A stretch of 64,000 nt of DNA from Apoderus coryli (taxonomy: Eukaryota > Arthropoda > Insecta > Coleoptera > Attelabidae). Below the pieces are notes generated by a model that saw only the letters and a list, made by a program, of their open reading frames with translations, ran no database searches and was not told the origin of the DNA. The stretch is from NCBI GenBank assembly GCA_911728435.2, contig OU452207.1:16641682-16705681 (forward strand), given 5' to 3'. Within the stretch, counting starts at the first letter, position 1. Each line of letters begins with the position of its first letter. A program made the translations under genes and the position numbers. Shown one piece after another: positions 54,690 to 64,000 of the stretch.

Positions 54690-55613
54690 TCTAGAATATG
54701 CCGATATTCATAGATCAAAACTGTTTGTAGTACATTGACAGTGCGGCTAAAATGAATACTTCCAGATATTATCCATCCTAACTTAGTGTTTTGTAATATG
54801 GGCATGTTAATTGAAGTTTTAATTTGGCCGTAACTTAATAATTCATAAAAAATTCCTGCACCTAATAAAATATCTACCCTACCAGCAATTTTAAATATAG
54901 AATCCGCTAAATTTACATTTGACGGTATATTAAAAAGCTCCTTTTGATAATACGATGTTGGTAAATTATTTGTGATTTCGTCCAAAATCAAAAATTGTAA
55001 ATTTACTTAATAAGAATTAATTGTGGACTTAATCTTAGATTGCACCATTTTTGAAGTCTTTGCAATCGAAGTATTAATACCAACAATGGACGTATTAATA
55101 TATTTTGGGTTCAAATTTAAAACAGAACATAATTCACTAGTCATAAAATTAGACATTGAACCACCATCTAACAATGCTCTGACTTGATGCTCATTCCCGG
55201 AACTATCATACATTGTTATTAGTGCCGTTGATAATAAAACATCTCCGTTGCTACACTTTGCACTATGTGTACTTATTGATATGTCTTCTGGAACATTGTT
55301 GATTGAATTGTCATTACTTGTACTTGCATGACTATTACTTGTACTAGCATTTAAATTTCTTGTATTAGAATTATGATTTAATTGACTGTTTGAAATGAAT
55401 TTATTAGAAGGCTCAATGTGCTATAATGTGTTATGTGGTTTTTCACATTTTCTACAACCTCTTACTGAACATTTTGAACTTAAATGTGTTGATTTAAAGC
55501 AATTAAGACATAAATGCAATTTTTTAACTTCGTTTACACGTTCTGACTCTCGTAAACTTAAAAATTTTGCACAATTATACAAGGGATGTGAAGTAGTTTG
55601 ACAATATTTACAA
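54690..55613 (-). pseudogene. BEL/Pao element 2: zinc knuckles and protease region
   Basis: Reading downward: CKYCQTTSHPLYNCAKFLSL, NCFKSTHLSSKC, CRKCEKPHNTL (55,613-55,420, CCHC knuckles), then a poorly conserved S/N-rich linker, then ALITMYDSSGNEHQVRALLD followed by GGSMSNFMTSEL (protease with D-G-G), then after a stop at 55,007-55,010 the frame 54,991-54,690 with DEITNNLPTSYYQ, VNLADSIFKIAGRVDILLGA and TKLGWIISGS, which is the usual region between protease and RT. It breaks off near 54,690; RT and integrase are missing. It lacks the RT so cannot be autonomous. Confidence 0.75.
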
Positions 55614-56577
55614 TTATTATTATTTGGATTACTTTGAACCGAGCCTTGAACTGATGCAAATTATTGTGAAGTGTAATTTTTTTTTTTTTTTTGATGAATT
55701 TCGGTAATTTTCCTACTAACTGTGAGTTATTATTGATATTAACTTGATTAGAATCTAAACTTTCTAAGACTTGACATCTAGCTGTTAAAAATTCAATGAA
55801 ATCATTTAATTTTAAAGATTCATTTTTGACACTAACTGTCTTCCATTCTCTTTTGGTTATTATATCTAATTTATTAACAAAAAGGTAGATTAGTACAGTA
55901 TCCCAACACTTTACCGGTTCTTTTAAGCTTTTTAATGCCCTAATATTTTTCAAAATAGTATCCAATAGTTTCCTTAAAGTTGACTGCGACTCTTTTATGA
56001 TAGGTTGAATTTCAAAAAGTGATATCAAAGGATTTTGAATAATTAATTTACGTTTTTCATACCTTTCTTGTAAAGATTTAAATGCAATCTTATAATTTAA
56101 GTCTGTTACTTTAATGGATTGAATTACCTGTGCAGCTTCACCCTTAAGACAACTTTGAAGATAATAAAATTCTGGAACATTACTCAGTTGTGAATCATTG
56201 TGTATTAAAGCGACAAATGTGTCATAAAAATTAACCCAGTTTTCATAATTTCCACTAAAAGATGGTAAATCTAGTGGTGGTAATTTTACTTTTGGATATG
56301 AAGCTCCCTGTACTGAATTTTGAAGACTTGTATTTAAATTAGTCGAATTACATGCTGATAGTAACTCTTTGAATCTACAAATTACTTCGAAATACAAATC
56401 CTCAAATTGCATCCTCGTATTGTAACTAATTTCAGGTTTATCAACGTAATACTCTATATCCAATTGAATTTTATTAAACTGATCCCACAATGCTTCACAC
56501 CTAATCAATCTTTCTTGAATGCGCATATTACTTGTGGATTCATTGCAAGAGTCTAGAAACTGTTCAAATCTACTCAA
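55614..56577 (-). pseudogene. BEL/Pao element 2 gag
   Basis: Gag starts ATG at 56,577 with RIQERLIRCEALWDQFNKIQ, followed by KVKLPPLDLPSFSGNYENWV, NVPEFYYLQSCLKGEAAQVI and CWDTVLIYLFVNKLD, which are the capsid blocks of BEL/Pao. The frame is open to about 55,690 and shifts at an A-run (55,677-55,692) before the knuckles. This gag start is nearer to full length than in element 1. The frame at 56,577 starts about 680 bp inside the LTR. Confidence 0.8.
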
Positions 56578-57256
56578 TTATGTTTGTTGTCTATCACTTT
56601 TTAATTTTTTAATCAATTCTTTGTTTTCATGGCGTTTTTAGGAGGCATGTTTGATATTACTAAATACTTGTTTGAATCAAATACTATTTCTACTAAAGAC
56701 AATCAAGTTAAAGGCATATATTAATATACAAAGGATAAAGGAAAATGACTCAACCTATCTTTGCTTTTGCTGCGCACTGTATTCAAAAACCGGAAATTTT
56801 AACACTTTAAGATTATATACTATTTGCACCACCTATTGGGGTTGTGGTGTTGTTTCTTCTCACTCTCCACTGTAGTATACGATGCTGTCTCTCTTCCTCT
56901 CTCTGTTTTTTGTTATTCTTATCTTTCTACTAGAAATTTTTATATTATCAAACCTGTCGACAAGATATTTTGTTGGATACTTATGCAGTGTGTTAGACAA
57001 GGAAACTATACTTTTTATAGGACGATTTAGGTATACATTGGTATGTGAATGAAAATAATATTATGCCAAATATTATTGTGTTACTCAATATAGATTTTAT
57101 ATAATTATTTTAATTTTGATACTAATTCTTTCATTCACTGTTTAGTTCACTTTATCACTAATTACTTTATTGTCTATGATGACTGATTATTTTATTTTAA
57201 TTGTTACTTGATTACTTTATTGATAACTACTGTTTTACTAATAAATTACTTTTATA
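56578..57256. other. 5' leader of BEL element 2
   Basis: Untranslated leader on the minus strand between the primer site and gag; no ORF with recognisable content. Confidence 0.55.
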
Positions 57257-57276
57257 TCCGCTGCGAAGGACCAAAA
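57257..57276 (-). promoter_or_regulatory. Primer binding site of BEL element 2
   Basis: On the minus strand TTTTGGTCCTTCGCAGCGGA begins directly after the LTR. BEL/Pao elements commonly start TTGGTCCTTCG; the closing bases differ from the usual GAGCCGG. Confidence 0.6.
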
Positions 57277-57533
57277 TGTTTTTGTGTTAACTGCACAAAA
57301 TGAGTTTGTATTGTTATTTCTCGCATTTGATACTCATAATAAAACACTACTGAATTTTTACTATTTTATTAAAACAAACAACTAAACTTACTGACTGCAT
57401 ACCGGCTTTCTTACGACTACTACAACTACTAATAAAAATCTTTTCTGTAAGGGGTGGTCGGTGATAGATATGAAAAAATGGAATAAGCCAATAATACAGT
57501 GGGCACCAAAAGTAAATAAAATAACTGAACACA
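57277..57533 (-). repeat. 5' LTR of BEL element 2 (about 257 bp)
   Basis: On the minus strand it begins TGTGTTCAGTTATT and ends AACACAAAAACA, with TGTGTT and AACACA as short terminal inverted repeats and AATAAAA inside. The boundary is placed by the adjacent primer site. No 3' LTR was found. Confidence 0.55.
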
Positions 57534-57545
57534 TCTATTGCAGCA

Positions 57546-57761
57546 ATGACTCGCAGAAGGTGGAGCGATAAAAAAAAGGCGCCAGTCAGAAAGGAGTTTG
57601 GAAACTTGGAACAACTACAAAAATTGCCCTCATTGCAACAATGCCAAATTTTAATTAAAAAAACTGAAGTTATATCGCAAAGAACCCCGCAACAATTAAT
57701 ATCTTGGATTGATAATCAAAGGAAGGCTGAACAGCGAAAAAAATGGAGTTTGATAAAATAG
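57546..57761 (+). CDS. Small Myb/SANT-like domain fragment
   Basis: 71 residues: RRRWSDKKKAPVRKEFGNLE, LPSLQQCQILIKKTEVIS, QRTPQQLISWIDNQRKAEQR. The RRRW...LPSL...RT..Q...WI.NQ pattern resembles Myb-like DNA-binding ends of some insect transposon-encoded proteins. I cannot name the family; upstream sequence is the LTR of a BEL element and no longer gene is visible. A plus-strand frame at 57,927-58,127 may be another piece of it. Confidence 0.3.
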   Translation: MTRRRWSDKKKAPVRKEFGNLEQLQKLPSLQQCQILIKKTEVISQRTPQQLISWIDNQRKAEQRKKWSLIK

Positions 57762-58429
57762 TTAGTTTTTTTTAATTCCTCGAGAAACTGAGAGTCCGTA
57801 TAAAGTTTTTTTTTTAGTTTCAAATAATTCGATGGGCACAAAAAATATGTCGCTGTTATTTAAAAACAACGGTTTTTCGCATCATCTCAATTCCACGACG
57901 CAGTAGAGTTTTTTTTTTCTGGATTATTGTCATGGAATTTACATGCAGTAAGTGTAAGTATGGACCCACAGTTTACCGTGGAATCCGAACCATGGTTCTC
58001 GACTGCCATACGCCAGCACTCGCGACTACAACTCAATTCAACTGAGCTAAATTCGCATATTATCACTAAACTCACTTCAATTTCTAAGTCTGTAAATGGA
58101 CATATTAGATGTCGTAATGCCGAATAAGAATTTTCTAACTTTTTATTAATCACCTGTGGGAAAATTATGTACTATTTATAAATAATAATAAATAATAGTA
58201 ACATTATATAGGAAAAATTATGTAATATTTATAAATAATAGTAAAATTATATAATAATAATAAATTTATTTGCAGTTCAACATAACATAAAGTTCAAATT
58301 CTACAATACATAGATTTATAATGCATAAACCCAAAGGAACTACAAAAAATAATAATATAATAATGGTGTATGTGGGAGTATGGCAACACAGTAAAATAAC
58401 ACAGTTGATTTCCTGTTTTCGTAAAGAGT
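57762..58429. other. Non-coding, with AT-rich short repeats
   Basis: AATAATAATAAA-type repeats lie at 58,180-58,265 (TATTTATAAATAATA repeated twice about 60 bp apart). Confidence 0.5.
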
Positions 58430-58896
58430 GCGACACCTTTAAAAAAAAAATGTTTGTAATTCTTAATGTTTTTTTTTTTTATTTTTCTCGCATTTTGCAA
58501 CTAATCGGACAAATGCTTCGGGTATCAAAATCTTTAAAATTATGTGCGCTAATAATTACATGTTGTTTTGAAGTGTGACATTGTCTATTTGTTTGTAAAA
58601 GTGTAAAAAAAAACGTTCGTTGTGACACGTGTACTAAAATAGACATTTTAATTATTGATTTTCTGCAGTCCGTGACGGTGCCGACCTCTTTAAAAAAAAT
58701 CCTGTCATAGATAAGGCTTTTTTATGTTTTTTTTTTGCTTTTTTGCAAATCATTTTGTAATTGTTTCGTGTATCACAGTGGTTTAAATGTCATGTGCTAT
58801 ATTAAACATGTTGTTTTAAACCGTGACATTATCTATTTAATTATAAACATGCAAAAGAACATTCTTACTGACACATGCACTAAAATAGACATTTTA
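58430..58896. repeat. Diverged direct duplication, about 220-bp units
   Basis: Unit 1 (about 58,430-58,650) and unit 2 (about 58,680-58,896) share the order CGACCTTTAAAAAAAA, ATGTTTTTTTTTT, ACATGTTGTTTT, GTGACATTRTCTATTT and CACTAAAATAGACATTTTAAT. The two differ by substitutions and short indels, roughly 75 percent alike by eye. Neither is coding in a convincing way. Confidence 0.6.
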
Positions 58897-59336
58897 ATGT
58901 ACGAGTCGCAATCAGGATCTGGTAGATTTAATGAAATTAAATAAATACGAAGAAATAAGCAATAATTGTATAGAGAGTCACTTAAAAGTGTACCCAGTCG
59001 TCATAAAAATGGTTGTAGTCAACTTTAAAATTGTTTTTGTACCAATCCAAAGCACTAAAACAGGTATTTATTTCAAAGTAATAGCTGCATTTTGTAATGT
59101 TATTTTCCTCGTAGAAAATGTTATTCATCTCTCACTCACTCTCAAATTTCGTTTTTGTAGACCTTAATAAATTAATAAAATACATAATTTGAATGCATCC
59201 AATCAGCGTTGATAAGTACCCGACCCCCATCTGCAAAAAATAAATGTTCGATATAGACAAAAATCCTGACATGTCTACGGCGTGCCATTAATTCAACTGT
59301 CCTTTTTTTACCGAATTTCGACAAATACTGTACGCG
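58897..59336. other. Spacer before errantivirus 2
   Basis: No gene recognised. The frame 58,931-59,167 has no known motif. Confidence 0.4.
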
Positions 59337-59586
59337 AGTTACATACGCAGAAATTGCTATACTTTTATTATATTAGAAATATTATATTAGACAGTAACTT
59401 AATATTACTTATATATTCATTTTTGCTTAGTTTGTATTTAATTCATAATAATTATATTTCATTACGTTTAAAATAATAATTTAAAAACATTCTTGATTGT
59501 AAGCTCACTGAATAAAGACCTTATAATTTCATTTACGAATTTTGTATTGTTTTTAAAAATCGGTTTTGGGAAACCAAAGATAAAAC
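59337..59586 (+). repeat. 5' LTR of errantivirus 2 (about 250 bp)
   Basis: It begins AGTTACATACGC, like errantivirus 1 (AGTTACGAG), and ends AAGATAAAAC next to the primer site. TTGTAAGCTCACTGAATAAAG near 59,500 gives a poly-A signal. The two LTRs share the 5' and 3' ends but little else, so it is a different family. Confidence 0.8.
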
Positions 59587-59604
59587 TGGCGCAGTCGGTA
59601 GGAT
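59587..59604 (+). promoter_or_regulatory. Primer binding site of errantivirus 2
   Basis: TGGCGCAGTCGGTAGGAT, identical to that of errantivirus 1. Confidence 0.9.
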
Positions 59605-59881
59605 TTGTGCGGTTTGAAATAAAATAGTTTTCGCATCGTGCGTGAAATTAAAAGTTTTCAAACTTTGAGTTTTGGACTCTTAAGTGCAAATCGAAAAATA
59701 ACATTCCTATTGGAGGAAAACATCTATTGGCGTTCCACGAAATCGATCACCTCAGTAGCAGTAATCCGAAGAACTGTAAGTGCCATCCTTTTTGCCTTTT
59801 CCTAAACCTATTTCTGGATTTAGAAGAGATAATTAAGTTAGGATAAGTTAGGTTAAGAGAAAACAAAACAAAAACAAAAAG

Positions 59882-60075
59882 TTGATGTTTGAGGAGTTGG
59901 AAAGTATTTTAAATCATTTAAATACATTATCTATTGAAGATAATTCTCAAAATACAAATAGTGTAAAAAATTTTGAAAATACAATGGCAACCTCGCAAAC
60001 AACTGAGAGACCCTTAGATTGGGAATTGTTTCGAATGAGAGTAAATAATATTAGACCATTTGACGGTAACAGTGA
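59882..60075 (+). pseudogene. gag: Errantivirus 2 gag, N-terminal 64 codons, cut by a LINE
   Basis: The start MMFEELESILNHLNTLSIED and the block DWELFRMRVNNIRPFDGNS parallel gag of errantivirus 1. The frame runs into the A-tail of a minus-strand LINE at 60,076. The rest of the element would lie beyond the LINE, probably outside the window. Confidence 0.85.
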
Positions 60076-60214
60076 TTTTTATTTATTTATTTATTCTTTG
60101 CTCCTCAGAATGATAACATTATGACATGTCACATTATGGGATAGTCAATAATATTACATACAACACAAAAACAATAATATTCATACATTACCCGCTATAA
60201 TTCGGGACTTAAAA

Positions 60215-63052
60215 CTATTCATTAGTACAATTTAAAAACTCGTCTACAGAATAAAAACATTTCTCTATAAAAAAGGTTCTCAGCTCCAGTTTCAATTTTT
60301 TGATAGAAATGTTTTGAAACTTTTGTATTTTTAAAATTTTATTGAAACATTTAATACCTATGTAGTTAGGGTTCTTTTGGCCAGTAGTTGATCTGGAGAA
60401 TGGTAATACCAAGTTATTTTTATTTCTAGTATTGTGACTATGTATATCTTCTGATTTAGGCAATATTTCATTTTGTTTTTTTATATGTATTATAAGTGAG
60501 TACATGTATAGTGAAGGGAATGTCATTAACTTCAATTTTTTGAAATGGTCCTTACAGGAAGTAGTTTGAGAAATTCCCTGCATCGCTCTGATGATCCTTT
60601 TTTGAGTTCTGAACACCCTCGTAGTCCCACTCGCTCCCCCCCAAAATATAACACCATACATCAAAGTAGACTGTATCAGACCAAAGTATATCAATTTAAG
60701 AATAGCATTCGATACAGTATTTTTGATGTTGTTTATTAGGAATATGTAGCTGGACAATTTCTTTACTACAGCGTCTATGTGCGTGCTCCAGGTCAATTTA
60801 TTGTCTGTACATATTCCCAAGAATTTGGTGCTACTGACCTGCTCAATAGATTTATCTTTGGCTCTTATTAAATAACTTCGGTCCATGTTCCTATTTGATA
60901 TGGAAATTGGGAGAAAGACAGTTTTTGATGCATTGAGTGCCAGTCCATTGTGTTCGCACCACTTGTGCATCGCGCCAGCTAGGGCATTAGCAGACCGTAC
61001 CAACCCACTCTCATCCCCGGCTGAAACAAGGACACTTGTGTCATCCGCATAAAGAACGGGCAGGCCAAAAACCCCCAAAACGTCCGGCAGGGTATTAATA
61101 AATATATTAAATAAAGTTGGCGATAAACATGAGCCCTGTGGTATCCCATTGCTCACAATTCCCACCCCTGAACGAACGCCCGCAATTTCTACTTGCTGGG
61201 TACGATGCATGAGATAACTTCCTATCCATTTAGACGTTGTTCCACGCACTCCAACATCCTCCAATTTTGAGAGCAGAAGCTTGTGACCTATTGTATCAAA
61301 AGCCTTGCTCAGATCAAAGAAAATACCAGCCACCATTTGTCTGTTATTAAGGGCATGAAACAAGTGACCAAAAGCCTGACCCAGAGCTGTCTCTGTTGAC
61401 CGATTGCTTCTAAATCCATTTTGGCTGTGAGCAAGCAGTTTATGTTTTTCCAGATAATCATTAAGTCTATTGTTAAATAAAGATTCAAAAATTTTACTGA
61501 ACTGGTTTTGTAATGCCAAAGGTCTGTAATTATTTATATCCCTAGGATCTCCTTTATTTTTATATATGGGAATAATTTTTGATTTTTTTAAACGTTCCGG
61601 AAAAACACCCTCCTCAAAGCTTCTGTTAACTATCAGGGACAACGGCCCTGCAATAATATCAACAACGGCCAGAACTACATTACCGGGAATACCATCCAAA
61701 CCGCTAGATTTTTTCCTGCAAGTTTTCCTGGCAACTCTGGAGATCTCATCTGGGGTAGTGGGGTGAAGGAAAAAAGATCTAACTGTGGATTTCACGAGAT
61801 TCGGTGTGTCCAGACTGCATGAAGTATTATTCCTAGAAAAACTGACAAAGAAGTCATTGAAAGTATTTGCGATGTCGATTGGTATCTTTACTACGCTCTG
61901 GTCAACGCCGATAACCTCTTGAATAGTGTTTTTATTTTTTTTGCCATTAACTCGCTTTTCATTTATTATTCTCCAACATTCCCTACCTACATTAGTTGTC
62001 TGAATGATTCGGTCGTTGTTGTATGATCTTTTGGCCTTTTTAATGTTATAGGTGTATATTTTTTTCAGTTCTTTGTATTTATGTGCATAAAAATTATTTT
62101 CTATTTTTTTATTTAGTGCAGCCATTTCCCTAACAGTTTTTGATAGTTCAAGGAGTTCGGGGGTCATCCATGGATTTTTTGTATTATTGGATCTTGATTT
62201 TTGTTGTATTAATGGGAATGCGGACTCAAAGATGCTCAAGATAATATCATAGAAAATATTGAATAATCTATTGGTACTTAGTGATGGTTCTAATAGGGTA
62301 AACCATTCAACCTTGTTTATTTGATTTCTGAACAACGAAATATTGCCCATATTAACTAATCTTTTAGACTCTACAGTTATTGGAGGTTTGTCACAAGGCT
62401 GGCGGTTCAAAGAGATAATTTGATAAGTATGATCAGAGAGATGGTTTTCTATAACTCTAGAGGAATAATCTTGGATATTGCTAAATATATTATCTATACA
62501 AGTAGCACTCACATTGGCAATTCTTGTAGGTTCAAATATTGTCTGATGCAGATCATACTGTTGCAGAAGATTGGATAGCTCTTTAGTATTAGAATCCATA
62601 TTAAGGAAATTTACATTAAAGTCACCACAGATCACCATTTGTTTATCTATTAAGCATAGTTCTTCAAGTGATTTTGAGAAACTATTAATGAAATCTTGAA
62701 AGCTAGAGCTGGGAGACCTGTACACAACACATACAGTTAAAATATCATTGGTTGACAAAAAACATTCGACACAACACATCTCAAACGACTTCTCAACAGA
62801 AAGTTTAAAATTAATTTGCTTAAATAAAATATTCTTTTTCACATATATACACACTCCACCTCTTATATAGTTTTTTCTGCAAAAATAGTTCGCAAGTTTG
62901 TAGTTGTCCATTGAGAAATTCAGCTCTGATGTCACCCAGTGTTCACTAATACAAAAGACATCTATATTATTCTCCGCTAACAACAATTCCAATTCTTCGA
63001 CCTTGCCTTGAATACCCTGAACGTTCAGATGCATTATCCGAAATTGTGACAT
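60215..63052 (-). CDS. LINE ORF2: APE-type endonuclease and reverse transcriptase
   Basis: 945 residues. The endonuclease starts FRIMHLNVQGIQGKVEELEL with the N in HLNVQG, SEHWVTSEL as the E block, VICGDFNVNF as the D block and NHLSDHTYQI as the SDH block. A linker leads into RT: RKKSSGLDGIPGNVV, IPIYKNKGDPRDINNYRPLA, HSQNGFRSNRSTETAL, IFFDLSKAFDTIGHKLL, GIPQGSCLSPTLFN and the intact catalytic VLYADDTSVLVS. The thumb contains WSTHIDAVVKKL and WGGASG, and the tail HSHNTRNKNNLVLPF. All active-site residues that I can check are present and the frame is uninterrupted, so it may be a young or recently active copy. The type of tail and motifs suggests a CR1-group clade. Confidence 0.9.
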   Translation of the reverse strand: MSQFRIMHLNVQGIQGKVEELELLLAENNIDVFCISEHWVTSELNFSMDNYKLANYFCRKNYIRGGVCIYVKKNILFKQINFKLSVEKSFEMCCVECFLSTNDILTVCVVYRSPSSSFQDFINSFSKSLEELCLIDKQMVICGDFNVNFLNMDSNTKELSNLLQQYDLHQTIFEPTRIANVSATCIDNIFSNIQDYSSRVIENHLSDHTYQIISLNRQPCDKPPITVESKRLVNMGNISLFRNQINKVEWFTLLEPSLSTNRLFNIFYDIILSIFESAFPLIQQKSRSNNTKNPWMTPELLELSKTVREMAALNKKIENNFYAHKYKELKKIYTYNIKKAKRSYNNDRIIQTTNVGRECWRIINEKRVNGKKNKNTIQEVIGVDQSVVKIPIDIANTFNDFFVSFSRNNTSCSLDTPNLVKSTVRSFFLHPTTPDEISRVARKTCRKKSSGLDGIPGNVVLAVVDIIAGPLSLIVNRSFEEGVFPERLKKSKIIPIYKNKGDPRDINNYRPLALQNQFSKIFESLFNNRLNDYLEKHKLLAHSQNGFRSNRSTETALGQAFGHLFHALNNRQMVAGIFFDLSKAFDTIGHKLLLSKLEDVGVRGTTSKWIGSYLMHRTQQVEIAGVRSGVGIVSNGIPQGSCLSPTLFNIFINTLPDVLGVFGLPVLYADDTSVLVSAGDESGLVRSANALAGAMHKWCEHNGLALNASKTVFLPISISNRNMDRSYLIRAKDKSIEQVSSTKFLGICTDNKLTWSTHIDAVVKKLSSYIFLINNIKNTVSNAILKLIYFGLIQSTLMYGVIFWGGASGTTRVFRTQKRIIRAMQGISQTTSCKDHFKKLKLMTFPSLYMYSLIIHIKKQNEILPKSEDIHSHNTRNKNNLVLPFSRSTTGQKNPNYIGIKCFNKILKIQKFQNISIKKLKLELRTFFIEKCFYSVDEFLNCTNE

Positions 63053-63966
63053 TCCATTGGGAGATTTAAAAAATTGCGCTTATCTCTGTTGCTGCACTGT
63101 GACATTGCTTCTGTCCCTATCGACCCCATCTGACATGCTTTCGGTGCTGTTAGTTTCTCCTTTGGATTCGGGTAATGTTTCGGAAAGGTACTTGTAAATT
63201 GAAGGCGCATGTCAGGCTTCCTACCCAGCAATGCTTCCACTCTATTTAAATATGTTTTAACAGTAGGTGACGCGCTCATTTCTTCTTTGGTTGAGTGTGG
63301 GCTCTGTTGGGATTTCAAGATTGCCCTTGCAATACAGCGTCTTCCTGTTTTTGACAACATAACTCCATTACGTTGGTAGTCCTTTCTGTTCAGAAATACA
63401 TTGCTATCCAGAAAATGTCGCGCAGGAAGTTTTCTTTCCATTAAATTTCTCAGAAAATTGAGGTTGTCATAGTAAACCCCTTTGTTGCGCTCAGGTCTAT
63501 CATACATAAACAGTCTTGAAATTATAATCGTATTTGTATGTCTAAGCTTGTTTATGAATAAATCGATTAATATCACATGTGGAATTTTAGGCCAAAGTAT
63601 TATAGTGTCATTCTTGTTGAAATCTTTTGCGATTTGACACGCCGATTGAAGAAGTTCAGGGTCCGTAGCGCCCTGCTTTATTACTGATTGAAAATTGAAA
63701 TCAGTGTTATCGTTCGAAATCATTCTTGCGACATCCGATGAGTTACTTGATGATACCAATATAACTCGTGGTTTATTGTCTTTATTTTTAAGTTTTGCTG
63801 GTTTTTTTATATATGGTTTATTTTCAAGTTTTGCTGGTTGCGTCTTTCCCTTTTGTTGGGTATTTTCATACTGTGTGTGACCCCCATTATTATGTGTGCT
63901 GCATTGTACTGCGATACTCTTTGCAGGTTTGGAAATTGAACATTGAGTCGCTGAGTCAACTGACAT
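63034..63966 (-). CDS. LINE ORF1 with degenerate SGNH/esterase-like domain
   Basis: The visible 310 residues are open beyond the window, because the frame continues upstream of ATG 63,966 (codons TNSASTQTQKR precede it), so the true start lies outside. An N-terminal low-complexity part rich in K, P and Q is followed by a domain with VILVSSSNSSDVARMI, VIKQGATDPELL, NDTIILWPK and DYQRNGVMLSKTGRRCIA, in the order of SGNH-type esterase domains found in CR1-group ORF1 proteins. The GDS motif is replaced by SSN and the block V His is not seen, so enzymatic activity is unlikely. It overlaps ORF2 by 19 bp. Confidence 0.6.
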   Translation of the reverse strand: MSVDSATQCSISKPAKSIAVQCSTHNNGGHTQYENTQQKGKTQPAKLENKPYIKKPAKLKNKDNKPRVILVSSSNSSDVARMISNDNTDFNFQSVIKQGATDPELLQSACQIAKDFNKNDTIILWPKIPHVILIDLFINKLRHTNTIIISRLFMYDRPERNKGVYYDNLNFLRNLMERKLPARHFLDSNVFLNRKDYQRNGVMLSKTGRRCIARAILKSQQSPHSTKEEMSASPTVKTYLNRVEALLGRKPDMRLQFTSTFPKHYPNPKEKLTAPKACQMGSIGTEAMSQCSNRDKRNFLNLPMECHNFG

Positions 63967-64000
63967 ACGTTTTTGTGTTTGGGTTGAAGCAGAGTTTGTT

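Larger units (their letters stand above)
60076..64000 (-). mobile_element. CR1-group LINE, nearly complete, extends beyond the right edge
   Basis: The 3' end (left side) has an (AAAT)n tail, seen as TTTTATTTATTTATTTATT at 60,076-60,094, inserted in errantivirus 2 gag. ORF2 (60,215-63,052) and ORF1 (63,034-beyond 63,966) overlap by 19 bp on the minus strand. Both are open. The 5' end and the second target-site copy are outside the window. Confidence 0.9.

Noticed and set aside
54505..54738. 77-codon plus-strand frame
   Set aside because: Its 3' part is antisense to BEL protease-region sequence and the rest has no motif.

Overview
The window looks like heterochromatin-like or repeat-dense DNA from an insect (arthropod at least). 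It is very AT-rich and has spliceosomal-type introns. It is filled with element families typical of insects: errantivirus-type Ty3/gypsy, BEL/Pao, CR1-group LINEs, Penelope-like, Transib, Mutator-like, CACTA/EnSpm-like, piggyBac and pogo. I see no convincing host gene, rRNA or tRNA gene. Almost every coding segment belongs to a mobile or virus-like element, and most are broken.

Layout. 1.8-13.9 kb holds a set of unusual, poorly known ORFs around a degraded protein-primed family B DNA polymerase gene: a zinc-ribbon ORF, a broken ORF, a coiled-coil ORF, the polymerase with an upstream zinc-finger/possible peptidase region, and a small possibly OB-fold ORF. This may be the remains of a large selfish or virus-like DNA element. 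A 5'-truncated LINE lies inside the polymerase gene. 15.2-16.6 kb has a retroelement tail, a hammerhead-ribozyme-like motif and a GC-rich inverted repeat. 17.0-23.9 kb is a three-level nest: a minus-strand BEL/Pao element carries a Transib (RAG1-related) transposon whose end is a perfect V(D)J-type heptamer CACAGTG, and the Transib is interrupted by a Mutator-like element with 41-bp terminal inverted repeats and a 9-bp target duplication. One deletion has fused the middle of Transib to the BEL reverse transcriptase. 24.3-25.9 kb is a Penelope-like element with a GIY-YIG endonuclease and a hammerhead core.

27,451-39,254 is a complete errantivirus with 221-bp LTRs, a 4-bp target duplication TGCG, a tRNA-Ser-type primer site, gag, frameshifted pol and env. 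Its env is split by a 4.2-kb CACTA-like transposon (34,111-38,295). 39.3-41.2 kb carries fragments of two further transposases. 41.9-45.05 kb is a piggyBac 5' half cut by a LINE. 46.7-49.6 kb holds a second Penelope-like tail with another hammerhead motif, then two 5'-truncated LINEs (one RTE-like). 52.8-53.6 kb is a second, intron-less fragment of the polymerase-associated gene. 54.6-57.5 kb is a second BEL/Pao element (LTR, primer site, gag, protease). 58.4-58.9 kb is a diverged direct duplication. 59.3-60.08 kb is the 5' end of a second errantivirus, interrupted in gag by a nearly complete minus-strand CR1-group LINE that runs off the right edge with intact endonuclease and reverse transcriptase.

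The genes do not form one pathway. They record successive insertions, and the nesting gives a relative age order: BEL before Transib before Mutator; errantivirus before CACTA; piggyBac before LINE; polymerase element before LINE; errantivirus 2 before CR1 LINE. The most noteworthy items are the Transib terminus, the polymerase-associated ORF set with its presence/absence intron, and three hammerhead-like motifs.
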